A stretch of DNA of 64,000 nt from Oscillospiraceae bacterium (GTDB lineage Bacteria; Bacillota; Clostridia; Oscillospirales; Oscillospiraceae), in the NCBI GenBank assembly GCA_015067665.1, contig SVLZ01000003.1:1-64000 (forward strand). The letters are read 5' to 3'. How positions within the stretch are numbered: the stretch's first letter is position 1; each line of letters begins with the position of its first letter. Position numbers and translations under genes: made by a program. Positions 20,919 through 29,589 of this stretch are shown piece after piece. Under the pieces are notes generated by a model, which saw nothing but the letters and a program-made list of their open reading frames with translations, did no database searches and had not been told where the DNA came from.

Positions 20919-21338
20919 ATGTTGGATTTGGGCGGGAAGGTTCTGTGCGAAATGGGTCATAGTGACCGTATTTGCATTGGAGATGGCAACTTTCCCGGTG
21001 CTGCTATGGCAAAAGCCAAAGGCGCGATCTTCCTCCGGGCTGACGGCCACGGCGTCCCCGAACTGCTGGATGCTATTTTGCAAGTCATCCCCACCGATAC
21101 ATATGTAGAAAAACCGGTCATCCTGATGGAAAAGATGGAATGCGACAAGGATATCGATATCCCCATATGGGAAGCCTACAAGGAGATCGTTGCCAAGTAC
21201 GACGACCGTGGCGCAGATGCCGTAGGCAACATCGACCGCTTCCAATTCTACGACGAAGCTAAGGATTGCTACTGCGTTATCCAGACCGGTGAAACCGCCA
21301 TTTATGCCAATGTCATCGTCCAAAAGGGTGTTATATAG
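20919..21338 (+). CDS. RbsD/FucU family protein (L-fucose mutarotase-like), N-terminus apparently truncated
   Basis: VLCEMGHSDRICIGDGNFPG, DGHGVPELLDAILQVIPTDTYVEKPVILM; in-frame stop just upstream. Confidence 0.75.
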   Translation: MLDLGGKVLCEMGHSDRICIGDGNFPGAAMAKAKGAIFLRADGHGVPELLDAILQVIPTDTYVEKPVILMEKMECDKDIDIPIWEAYKEIVAKYDDRGADAVGNIDRFQFYDEAKDCYCVIQTGETAIYANVIVQKGVI

Positions 21339-21401
21339 GTTTTTCTTTGCTTTTGCATCGCGCTAAGAAACAAAGGTCCCATTCTAATAATGCGAATAGT
21401 T

Positions 21402-21435
21402 AAGCCGTGAACGACGTGTTGGTCGTTCACGGCTT
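21402..21435. terminator. Perfect hairpin between convergent fucU-like and transketolase units
   Basis: AAGCCGTGAACGAC-gtgttg-GTCGTTCACGGCTT; weak T-tract on both sides. Confidence 0.5.
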
Positions 21436-21444
21436 CTTATAGTG

Positions 21445-21528
21445 TTACAGCATCGGGATCGCCATTGCGATCAGACCCAGCAGCAGAACAGCTGCCATAA
21501 TCAGTGCAAGAATCTGCTTGAAATTCAT
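21445..21528 (-). CDS. 27-aa single-TM small protein downstream of transketolase
   Basis: ATG with GGAGAA upstream: MNFKQILALIMAAVLLLGLIAMAIPML*. Confidence 0.6.
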   Translation of the reverse strand: MNFKQILALIMAAVLLLGLIAMAIPML

Positions 21529-21540
21529 TTTTGTTTCTCC

Positions 21541-22482
21541 TTACTTGCCACACAGCTCTTTGGCTACGGCAACAATATTTTCACAGGACAGGCCAAACTG
21601 CTTCAAAAGATCCACAGCAGGACCGGAGTGACCGAACTCGTCATTGACACCGATTCGGCGCACCAAGGTGGGGCACTTCTCAGCCAGCAGAGAGCAAACA
21701 GCTTCGCCCAAACCGCCGATGATAGAGTGCTCTTCGCAAGTGATGATCTTGCCACATTCCTGAGCGGCCTTCAAAACCAGCGCCTCGTCCAAAGGCTTAA
21801 TGGTAGCCATATTGATCACGCGGGCGTGGATACCCTGCTTCTCCAGCTCTTCACCGGCAAGAATTGCTTCATAAGTCAGCAGACCGTTAGCGATGATGGC
21901 AACATCGTTGCCTTCCTTCAGCACTTCGCCCTTGCCGATCTCGAACTTGTAGTCCTCGCTATGGAATACCGGCACAGCCAGTCTGCCGAAACGCAGATAT
22001 ACGGGGCCGTTCATCAGGTAAGCGGCCTTAACGGCAGCCTTTGCCTCGACGTCATCAGCGGGGCAGATGACGGTCATACCGGGAATAGAGCGCATCAGCG
22101 CAAAATCCTCGCAGCACTGGTGAGAAGCACCGTCCTCACCGACGGAAATACCGCCATGGGTTGCGCCGATCTTTACATTCAGGTGGGGGTAGCCGATGGA
22201 GTTACGGACCTGCTCGAAGGCGCGTCCTGCAGCAAACATCGCAAAGCTGGATGCAAAAGGCACCAAACCGGCGGTAGACATACCGGCTGCCATACAGATC
22301 ATATTCGCTTCTGCGATACCGCAGTCAAAGAAACGGTCAGGGAAAGCTTTCTTAAAAGTGCCGGTCTTGGTTGCGCCTGCGAGGTCAGCATCCAAAACGA
22401 CTAAGTTTTCGTGCTCAGCGCCCAGCTCTTTGAGCGCATTGCCGTAGCTGTCGCGGGTAGCAACTTTTTTCATATCAGCCAT
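21541..22482 (-). CDS. Transketolase, C-terminal subunit
   Basis: GSSFAMFAAGRAFEQVRNSIGYPHLNVKIGATHGGISVGEDGASHQ-type region; adjacent N-terminal subunit. Confidence 0.92.
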   Translation of the reverse strand: MADMKKVATRDSYGNALKELGAEHENLVVLDADLAGATKTGTFKKAFPDRFFDCGIAEANMICMAAGMSTAGLVPFASSFAMFAAGRAFEQVRNSIGYPHLNVKIGATHGGISVGEDGASHQCCEDFALMRSIPGMTVICPADDVEAKAAVKAAYLMNGPVYLRFGRLAVPVFHSEDYKFEIGKGEVLKEGNDVAIIANGLLTYEAILAGEELEKQGIHARVINMATIKPLDEALVLKAAQECGKIITCEEHSIIGGLGEAVCSLLAEKCPTLVRRIGVNDEFGHSGPAVDLLKQFGLSCENIVAVAKELCGK

Positions 22483-22484
22483 AA

Positions 22485-23327
22485 TTATGCCTCCAATTCT
22501 GCCAGCTTGGCATTGAGTTCAGCCATTGCCTGCTCGTATTCCGCATCGTTCGGTGCCTTGCCGTGCCAGCCGGCATCGTTTTCCATAAAGGAAACGTCCT
22601 TGCCCTTAATAGAGGTGATCACGATGGCGGTGGGCATGCCTTTGGTTGCCTTTGCGGTGTTGAATGCATCCTCGATGGCATCAAAGTCGTGACCGTCGAT
22701 TGCCAAAGTGTGAAAGCCGAAGGCCTCCAGCTTGCCAACGATGGGGTAGGGACTCATAACGTCCTTAATGTTGCCGTCGATCTGCAGACCGTTGTTGTCC
22801 ACAACGATGCAGAGGTTATCTAATTTATAGTGGGCAGCAGCCATACATGCCTCCCAAACCTGACCTTCCTGAATCTCGCCGTCACCCAGCAGAGAATAGA
22901 CGCGGTTGCTCTTGCCGGTCTGCTTGGCGGCCAGCGCCATACCGACGGCAACAGAGATGCCCTGACCCAGAGAACCGGTGGACATATCTACGCCGGGGAC
23001 CATATTCATATTGGGGTGGCCCTGCAGATAGCTGTCGATCTTGCGGAGTGTCTTCAGATCCTCCACGGGGAAATAGCCGCGATGCGCCAAAGTGGCGTAG
23101 AGGCCGGGGGCGGTGTGGCCCTTGCTCAGAACGAAGCGGTCCCGATCCTCCCACTTGGGATTCTTGGGATCGATGTGCATTTCCTTAAAATACAGATAAG
23201 TAAAGATCTCTGTTGCGGACAGAGAGCCGCCGGGGTGGCCTGCCTTAGCGGAATGGGTGGATTCGATGATGCCCATACGCACCTTGCAGGCTGTGATCTG
23301 CAATTGCTTCTTTTCGCTGGAAGTCAT
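22485..23327 (-). CDS. Transketolase, N-terminal subunit (thiamine diphosphate-binding)
   Basis: STHSAKAGHPGGSLSATEI, GSLGQGISVAVGMALAAK, GDGEIQEGQVWEACMAAAHYKLDNL. Confidence 0.93.
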   Translation of the reverse strand: MTSSEKKQLQITACKVRMGIIESTHSAKAGHPGGSLSATEIFTYLYFKEMHIDPKNPKWEDRDRFVLSKGHTAPGLYATLAHRGYFPVEDLKTLRKIDSYLQGHPNMNMVPGVDMSTGSLGQGISVAVGMALAAKQTGKSNRVYSLLGDGEIQEGQVWEACMAAAHYKLDNLCIVVDNNGLQIDGNIKDVMSPYPIVGKLEAFGFHTLAIDGHDFDAIEDAFNTAKATKGMPTAIVITSIKGKDVSFMENDAGWHGKAPNDAEYEQAMAELNAKLAELEA

Positions 23328-23433
23328 AATGCTCCTCCTTTATTGTTTTGCCATACTTGGCATTTGTTCTCATAGAACGTCACTGTATATTCTACCATCG
23401 ATTTTATTTCCTTGCAATACCTTTTCACTAAAA

Positions 23434-23468
23434 AAAGCCAAATCCCACCTGAAAACGTCAGGTGGGAT
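23434..23468 (-). terminator. Rho-independent terminator
   Basis: ATCCCACCTGA-AAACG-TCAGGTGGGAT with T-run on minus strand. Confidence 0.75.
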
Positions 23469-23474
23469 AGGATT

Positions 23475-23747
23475 TTATTCTTTTTTTGTGTGGATAAGGC
23501 GGTAAATACCAATGCCGATCTGTACCGCAGATAGCACCACCGCGAAGAAGATTGGAATCCAGCCAAGGGTGTTGCCGTTATCTGTCAGCAGTACAATGCC
23601 CCACAGAAACAGCGCAATTACACCAATAAAGTTCAAAACAGCAACGAGGGCGATCGCGCCCTTCTTCTTCGTCCATTTGCTCTCAGGGACGATCAGCATC
23701 ATCAGCTCCCCGTAAATCTCCAAAAATATCTCAAAAATAATGTCCAT
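23475..23747 (-). CDS. Small membrane protein (90 aa)
   Basis: Two hydrophobic segments; abuts the BlaR1-type gene. Confidence 0.6.
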   Translation of the reverse strand: MDIIFEIFLEIYGELMMLIVPESKWTKKKGAIALVAVLNFIGVIALFLWGIVLLTDNGNTLGWIPIFFAVVLSAVQIGIGIYRLIHTKKE

Positions 23748-25394
23748 TTACCGTATATCCTCAATAGAAACACCGTTCTCTGTCAGATAAATCTTTTCGT
23801 CTATAACAGAGATATTCAGCAAATGGGTCACACCCTGCCGCGTGGTGCCCTCTACTCGCGTAATGCCATCGTCATCCGTTTGGAAGCGAGGATCATATAG
23901 CTGTGAATAAAAGAGGGTTTGGTACTTGACCGTTGTTTTTCCCTGCTCTGTTACCACAAAGTCGATGGTGAAAACATCTGCTGCAGGTCCCATACGCAGT
24001 GTGCAGCTTTCCTCTGTGCCGTCGCCGTCAATATCAAAGAGCGCTGTGTGGTAAACTACTTCATAGCCGTCAAAGAGCATACGGCGAACGTTTTCAATAT
24101 ATTCCTGTCTATGCCGTTCATTATCCTGCCCGTTCAACTCCCAAAAATAGGTAGGGATATAGCTTGAATGCATAGGCTGCCAAGGAATAATATATACATC
24201 CTCCTCCCCAATATCGTAGGTACTGAGAACCGTACGCATTTCGTAGCCGTAGCAACCACCTCTTTTAAGAAGTTCCAGCGAATCAAGCGGTTCCTCTGTG
24301 TGAGGCGTTACGAGGAAGGAATAGTTTCCCGGTGCAAATTGAGATACATAAACATCCAATCCGTTTGTGGCATCCAGTCCGAAAAACTGGGGATATTTTT
24401 CCATCATCCTGATTTGGGCATCGGCAAGCTTTGTTGGATCGTTCTCTCCGTACACTTCCGTTTTGGGATCGGTCAAAGAACACGCAGCAAAGAAAACACA
24501 CAACGCCACCGCTGCAACCGTCACCCAAAGGGCAGGTTTCTTATACTTTAACACGGTTTTCACCCTTTCTTTTACACCAACCTCGCCAAAGGCAAGGGGG
24601 CAGGCCGCAATGCTGCGGCGGTTTGCACTACAAGTGAGCAATGCTTGGGAATAGTCTGCTTTTCCCTCTGTATCCAGCTGTTTAATGACCTTTTCGTCGC
24701 AGGCAAGCTCAATATCACGGCAAAGGAGAATATATCCCAGCCACATAAGGGGATTAAACCAATGGAGCGTAAGCAGCAGGAAACCAAGGGGCTTCCACAG
24801 ATGATCCTTGCGGCTAATGTGGGCTTCTTCGTGGGCAACTACGTGGGACAGATCCTCTGCGCTTATTGAAAACGGCAAATAGATCTTCGGTTTTACAACA
24901 CCCAATACAAAGGGCGATACTACATTTTCGCTTTGGTAGATATTACCCCGCAGCAAAACTGCCGTTCCGATCTTTTTTTGCAGCCGCAAATAGCTAATGC
25001 ATATATAGCCCAAAAGAATCAGAATTCCGGCAATCCAGGCTGCCGCCAAGATGGGGATCCACACCTGCAAAGGATTCGCACTTGCACCGGGTGCAGGAGA
25101 GAAGTTTTTTTCGATAATCGGATTTATCGCGCTGTTGATCGCAGAGATTCCTGAATGGATCGCAGGCACTTCGTCGGTCATTATACTGGGACTTACGGTT
25201 TCTGCACTGGGTATCATACTTAGTACGCTCTCGATGGAGAACGGACAAAGCAAACGAATTGCCACGATACCCCAAAGAGCAACCGTAATCCATTTCGGCG
25301 CTTTCTTAAGAAGCAACCGAAAAAGCACTATGGCAACCACGATCCAGCCGGCAGATATGCTCATATTAACGGTTTTCAGAAAAAGGTCTGCCAT
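23748..25394 (-). CDS. BlaR1/MecR1-type M56 family metallopeptidase
   Basis: HVVAHEEAHISRKDHLWKPLG with downstream E in CRDIELACDEKVI. Confidence 0.9.
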   Translation of the reverse strand: MADLFLKTVNMSISAGWIVVAIVLFRLLLKKAPKWITVALWGIVAIRLLCPFSIESVLSMIPSAETVSPSIMTDEVPAIHSGISAINSAINPIIEKNFSPAPGASANPLQVWIPILAAAWIAGILILLGYICISYLRLQKKIGTAVLLRGNIYQSENVVSPFVLGVVKPKIYLPFSISAEDLSHVVAHEEAHISRKDHLWKPLGFLLLTLHWFNPLMWLGYILLCRDIELACDEKVIKQLDTEGKADYSQALLTCSANRRSIAACPLAFGEVGVKERVKTVLKYKKPALWVTVAAVALCVFFAACSLTDPKTEVYGENDPTKLADAQIRMMEKYPQFFGLDATNGLDVYVSQFAPGNYSFLVTPHTEEPLDSLELLKRGGCYGYEMRTVLSTYDIGEEDVYIIPWQPMHSSYIPTYFWELNGQDNERHRQEYIENVRRMLFDGYEVVYHTALFDIDGDGTEESCTLRMGPAADVFTIDFVVTEQGKTTVKYQTLFYSQLYDPRFQTDDDGITRVEGTTRQGVTHLLNISVIDEKIYLTENGVSIEDIR

Positions 25395-25762
25395 TACGCT
25401 TCCCCCTTTCGGTAACGGTCGATCAGCCGCTGGATCTCGTCAATCTCCTTGTCCGACATTTTTTGATGTTTTGTAAATGCGGCAACGAAGGCGGGCAGTG
25501 ACCCGTCGAAGGTCTTCTTCACCATTTCGTCGATCTCTGCTGCCTGCACCGCATCCTTGCTCACAAGGGAAGATACCACCGTATTTTCGTTCTTCAGCGC
25601 GCCACGTTCGGACAGGCGCTTGATAACTGTGTAGGTGGTCGTAGGCTTCCAGCCCAGCTGCTCCTGGCAGAGCTTCACCAGCTCGCTGCTTTTGATCGGC
25701 TCGTGCTCCCACAAAATGCAGCAAAACCGGTATTCGCTTTCAAATATTTTCGGTGTTTCCAT
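25394..25762 (-). CDS. BlaI/MecI/CopY family transcriptional regulator
   Basis: IFESEYRFCCILWEHEPIKSSELVKLCQEQLGWKPTTTYTVIKRLSERGAL; TAATG overlap with the M56 gene. Confidence 0.92.
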   Translation of the reverse strand: METPKIFESEYRFCCILWEHEPIKSSELVKLCQEQLGWKPTTTYTVIKRLSERGALKNENTVVSSLVSKDAVQAAEIDEMVKKTFDGSLPAFVAAFTKHQKMSDKEIDEIQRLIDRYRKGEA

Positions 25763-25773
25763 ATCATGCCCTC

Positions 25774-25812
25774 CTCTAATCTGTTAGAGTAATTATAGTC
25801 TAACACATTAGA
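25774..25812. promoter_or_regulatory. Two BlaI-type operator dyads over the blaI promoter
   Basis: CTCTAA-TCTG-TTAGAG (25774-25789) and TCTAA-CACA-TTAGA (25799-25812), centres 24 bp apart; minus-strand TTGACA just upstream. Confidence 0.7.
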
Positions 25813-25829
25813 GTTCACTTGTCAAGAAC

Positions 25830-25862
25830 AAAAAACAGACCGCAATCGGCGGTCTGTTTTTT
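25830..25862. terminator. Bidirectional rho-independent terminator
   Basis: AAAAAACAGACCGC-AATCG-GCGGTCTGTTTTTT. Confidence 0.8.
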
Positions 25863-25895
25863 GTTAAAGGGGGTACAATGCCTCCCGGTGGGAGG

Positions 25896-26345
25896 TCATT
25901 TTAGGAATTTATGGAAAATGAAACCGAGCAGCATACCGGAGAAATTGAGGATGATGTCATCCACATCCAGCCGTCCGCGGAGGGAGAAAAGCTGCAGACA
26001 TTCAATCAGAAGAAGCAGAGAAATTGCCCATAGGAAAAAACGCCAAAACGGGCGGAAAAAGCGCCATAAACGGGGGAAAAAGTACCCGAGCGGAATAAAG
26101 AGCAAGACGTTTCCGAGGAGATTTACAGCGCAGTGGCGGATAAGTGCCGTGTTAGAGCTGTTTTGCAAGACCCAAAGGTAATTACGGATGGTATATAGGG
26201 GCTTTATGCTGTAATTTTCTGCAATTTGTGCCCAATAATCCCCCAAACTTGGTTGACGTGTGCCGAAAAATAAAAGAAAAATCATCCAGATGCAGTAAAG
26301 GAAAAAGAGGACATACAGCCCGCGTGCTTTGTTTGGCTTTTCCAC
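25896..26345 (-). CDS. VanZ family protein
   Basis: NLLGNVLLFIPLGYFFP and IECLQLFSLRGRLDVDDIILNFSGMLLG. Confidence 0.88.
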   Translation of the reverse strand: MEKPNKARGLYVLFFLYCIWMIFLLFFGTRQPSLGDYWAQIAENYSIKPLYTIRNYLWVLQNSSNTALIRHCAVNLLGNVLLFIPLGYFFPRLWRFFRPFWRFFLWAISLLLLIECLQLFSLRGRLDVDDIILNFSGMLLGFIFHKFLK

Positions 26346-26386
26346 GTTACCACCTCGCTTTACCAGTATAGAAGATTTGATGCCTT

Positions 26387-28276
26387 TTATTTCCGCCGTG
26401 TTTGTTTTTGCGCAGGCTTCGCCGGCTTTTTCGGAGCAGGCTTACTGACCTTCGCCGGAGGACGGGAGACGGGCTTTCCCTGACGGGGCGGCACGGCGCG
26501 GATCAGGCATTTAGGCCCGGAACCGATCAGGTCTTCCCGATGGGCCTTAACCAGCGCTTCCCGGACAAGATAGTAGTTTTTGGGGTTGCGGTACTGGATC
26601 AGTGCCCGCTGCATTGCTTTTTCGTGGGGGTCGGTGGGTACATAGACGCGATCCATCGTCCGAGGGTCAAGACCGGTGTAGTACATTACGGAAGAAAGAG
26701 TAGAGGGTGTGGGATAGAAATCTTGCACCTGCTCCGGGTTGTAGCCCATATCCCGGATGTATTCCGCCAGCTCCACTGCCTCCTTCATCGTTGAGCCGGG
26801 ATGGCTGGACATCAGGTAGGGAACGAGGAACTGCTTTAAGCCGTATTGCTTATTTAAGGCGTAATATTTGTCCACAAAACGGTTATAAACTGCATTTTTC
26901 GGTTTGCCCATCCGGGAGAGGACGGCATCGGAAACGTGTTCCGGGGCGACCTTCAGCTGACCGGAGATGTGGTACTGCACCAATTCCTTAAAGAAGGTAT
27001 CCTTTTTGTCAGCAAGGAGATAGTCAAAACGAATGCCACTGCGGACAAAGACTTTTTTGACACCGGGAATTTTCCGCAGCTTTCGCAGCAGGGCAATGTA
27101 GTCGCTGTGGTCTGCCACCATATTTTTGCAGGGGGTGGGGTAGAGACATTGACGACCGCCGCAAGCGCCTTTCGTAAGCTGCTTTTGGCAGGCAGGCTGA
27201 CGGAAATTGGCAGTTGGGCCGCCTACGTCGTGGATATAGCCCTTGAAATCCGGGTCGCGGGTCATCATTTCCGCTTCCTGCAGGATGCTTTCGTGGCTGC
27301 GGGTCTGGATAATACGACCCTGATGGAAGGTGAGGGCGCAGAAGGAGCAGGCACCAAAGCAGCCCCGGTTGCTGACTAAGCTAAATTTGACCTCTTCAAT
27401 GGCAGGGACGCCACCTAATTTTTCATAGCTGGGGTGATAGGTGCGGCAGTATGGGAGCGCATAAACCGCATCCATTTCCTCGGTAGTAAGAGGCTTTTGG
27501 GGCGGGTTTTGCACCACAAATTCATTTCCGTAGGGCTCACAAAGCCGCTTGGCGGTAAAGGGGTCGCAATTTCCGTATTGGATACGGAAGCTCTCCGCGT
27601 AGGCACGTTTGCTTTTCTGCAGCTCGGAAAAGTCGGGCAGCATAACGGTGGGCAGGCTGTCATCTACCTCCCGGGTCTTAAAGACGGTACCGTCAATGTA
27701 AGTGATGTCCCGGACATTCAGGCCGGAGTTCAGCGCGTCGGCGATCTCCACAACGCTTTTTTCGCCCATACCGTACATTAAAAGATCAGCCTGACTGTCC
27801 AGCAGAATGGACCGTTTCATACTCTCGGACCAGTAATCGTAGTGTGCGAGGCGGCGAAGGCTGGCTTCAATGCCGCCAATGAGGATGGGAATATCCCTAT
27901 AGAGCCTGCGGATCAGGTTACAGTAGACCACGGTTGCGTAATCCGGGCGCTTGCCCATCACGCCGCCGGGTGTAAATGCATCACTTTTGCGGCGGTGCTT
28001 ACTGACGGAATAGTGGTTGACCATAGAGTCCATATTGCCGCCGGAGACCAAAAAGCCCAATCGGGGTCTGCCGAAAATATTGATGGATTGGGGATTTTTC
28101 CAGTCCGGCTGGGAGATGATGCCGACTGTATAGCCCGCATTTTCCAGCACACGGCTGATAATAGCGTGACCGAAGGAGGGATGATCCACATAGGCATCAC
28201 CGATGACATAGACGAAATCGCACTGTGTCCAGCTCCGATCCAGCATTTCTTGTTTCGTAATAGGAAGAAATTCCAT
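26387..28276 (-). CDS. YgiQ family radical SAM protein
   Basis: [20 protein letters not shown] radical SAM CxxxCxxC; N-terminal [16 protein letters not shown]. Confidence 0.92.
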   Translation of the reverse strand: MEFLPITKQEMLDRSWTQCDFVYVIGDAYVDHPSFGHAIISRVLENAGYTVGIISQPDWKNPQSINIFGRPRLGFLVSGGNMDSMVNHYSVSKHRRKSDAFTPGGVMGKRPDYATVVYCNLIRRLYRDIPILIGGIEASLRRLAHYDYWSESMKRSILLDSQADLLMYGMGEKSVVEIADALNSGLNVRDITYIDGTVFKTREVDDSLPTVMLPDFSELQKSKRAYAESFRIQYGNCDPFTAKRLCEPYGNEFVVQNPPQKPLTTEEMDAVYALPYCRTYHPSYEKLGGVPAIEEVKFSLVSNRGCFGACSFCALTFHQGRIIQTRSHESILQEAEMMTRDPDFKGYIHDVGGPTANFRQPACQKQLTKGACGGRQCLYPTPCKNMVADHSDYIALLRKLRKIPGVKKVFVRSGIRFDYLLADKKDTFFKELVQYHISGQLKVAPEHVSDAVLSRMGKPKNAVYNRFVDKYYALNKQYGLKQFLVPYLMSSHPGSTMKEAVELAEYIRDMGYNPEQVQDFYPTPSTLSSVMYYTGLDPRTMDRVYVPTDPHEKAMQRALIQYRNPKNYYLVREALVKAHREDLIGSGPKCLIRAVPPRQGKPVSRPPAKVSKPAPKKPAKPAQKQTRRK

Positions 28277-28369
28277 AGGGAACCTCCGAAAAGTATTTTT
28301 ATATAGTATAGCACGAAAGATACAAAAAGGGAAGAAGTGAAAAAATAACGGAAAAATAAGAAAAAAGTG

Positions 28370-28398
28370 TTGACAAACAAATGAGGGCGTGCTATTAT
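28370..28398 (+). promoter_or_regulatory. Sigma-A-like promoter of tRNA-Leu
   Basis: TTGACA, 17 nt, TATTAT. Confidence 0.7.
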
Positions 28399-28427
28399 AC
28401 TTTAGCGCTTAAGGCGCAACTAAATAT

Positions 28428-28515
28428 GCGCGAGTGGTGGAATTGGTAGACTCGCTAGATTCAGGTTCTAGTGTTCACTGCGGACGTGCGGGTTCAAGTC
28501 CCGCCTCGCGCACCA
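28428..28515 (+). tRNA. tRNA-Leu (anticodon CAG), CCA encoded
   Basis: GCGCGAG/CTCGCGC acceptor stem, CTAGA-TTCAGGT-TCTAG anticodon arm, GCGGG-TTCAAGT-CCCGC T-arm, long variable arm, ACCA. Confidence 0.95.
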
Positions 28516-28517
28516 CG

Positions 28518-28557
28518 AAAAAAGTCACTTTTGTCTAACGACAAAGGTGACTTTTTT
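28518..28557 (+). terminator. Terminator of tRNA-Leu
   Basis: AAAAAAGTCACTTTTGTC-taac-GACAAAGGTGACTTTTTT. Confidence 0.9.
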
Positions 28558-28560
28558 CAA

Positions 28561-28728
28561 TGATATCCGTTCCTGTCGGAACGGGTGATATATCTTCGAT
28601 ATGATATCGCACTGTCGTGCGATGATATATGCCTTCGGCATATGAGGAACGGATATTATATCATGCTTGCGAAGCAAGTATATCATACGGCAGCGCCGTA
28701 TATCATATCGCATCAGCGATATATCATT
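28561..28728 (+). repeat. Array of seven short hairpins with mirrored linkers (4x TGATAT then 4x ATATCA)
   Basis: Hairpins traced base by base, e.g. CCGTTCC-tgtc-GGAACGG, ATCGCAC-tgtc-GTGCGAT, ATACGGC-agc-GCCGTAT, ATATCGC-atca-GCGATAT. Confidence 0.9.
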
Positions 28729-28755
28729 GAAAAGTACAACAACTCATGTTATAAT
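28727..28755 (+). promoter_or_regulatory. Sigma-A-like promoter of the four-helix-bundle gene
   Basis: TTGAAA, 17 nt, TATAAT, starting at the array edge. Confidence 0.75.
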
Positions 28756-28777
28756 CATCTTGAAAGAGGGTGCATTT

Positions 28778-29131
28778 ATGTCCGAAAACAGATTACTTGA
28801 CTTATCTTTTGAATTTGCAGTTGCAATTGTTAATCTTGTTGATGGCGTAACTGCACCCAAAAGTTCTTATATGACCGATCAGCTTGCAAGAGCGGGTACC
28901 TCTGTTGGCGCAAATATCCACGAGGCTCAGTATGCGCAGAGTAAGAAGGATTTTGTATCAAAATTGGAAATTGCACTGAAAGAATCCAACGAAACAAGTT
29001 ATTGGCTAAAGCTGTTGTATGAAACAAAGAGAATAGATATGACCACATATCAATATACGGAAAAACTTTGCGGAAACATCCGAAGACTTTTAATTGCTTC
29101 CTGCAAAACCACAAAGGAGAATGCGAAATGA
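28778..29131 (+). CDS. Four helix bundle protein (S23/IVP/Avd-like family)
   Basis: LSFEFAVAIVNLVDG...QLARAGTSVGANIHEAQYAQSKKDFVSKLEIALKESNETSYWLKLL. Confidence 0.88.
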   Translation: MSENRLLDLSFEFAVAIVNLVDGVTAPKSSYMTDQLARAGTSVGANIHEAQYAQSKKDFVSKLEIALKESNETSYWLKLLYETKRIDMTTYQYTEKLCGNIRRLLIASCKTTKENAK

Positions 29132-29404
29132 ATTTTCCTGAAATTCTGAACAACGCTTGCGTATTATACTACACACCGCAAGATTATTATGGAACAGTGC
29201 ACTACACCACTGGAGAAATCGCAGATTACATTCGCTATTTGCAAATACAAAAATGACACACAATACTATCTCTTTGGTTGCAATGCAGATTATGAAGTGG
29301 TGAGCGATTCACCATGGGAAAGCGTTGAACAATGCATGTTGGCAGCTAAAAACTCCTATGATTGTGTTATTTCGTGGATAGCAATGAACGAATACTACTT
29401 TTAG
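29128..29404 (+). pseudogene. Small protein gene coupled to the four-helix-bundle gene, interrupted by a frameshift
   Basis: MNFPEILNNACVLYYTPQDYYGTVHYTTGEIADYIRYLQIQK* then ICKYKNDTQYYLFGCNADYEVVSDSPWESVEQCMLAAK in the next frame. Confidence 0.6.
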
Positions 29405-29589
29405 TCTTTCTTACCTCATTTCTGCTCCATTTGGTTGTTCATAGACAAAAGAACCCGACGGGGATGCTTTTCTTTTGCTTTCGGAAAGCGCGCATCCGGT
29501 TCCGAAAGGGACCCCGCCTCGCGCGCGGAAATTCTTAAAAAACAAATCACCGCGCCGATTTTGGCGCGGTGATCTTAATTGGGAGGGTT

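Noticed and set aside
28561-28728. CRISPR array
   Set aside because: Short periodic palindromes of 16-25 bp with different stems, no conserved long repeat or unique spacers, no cas genes in the window
28778-29131. Diversity-generating retroelement based on the Avd-like four-helix bundle
   Set aside because: No reverse transcriptase, template repeat or variable target gene seen nearby
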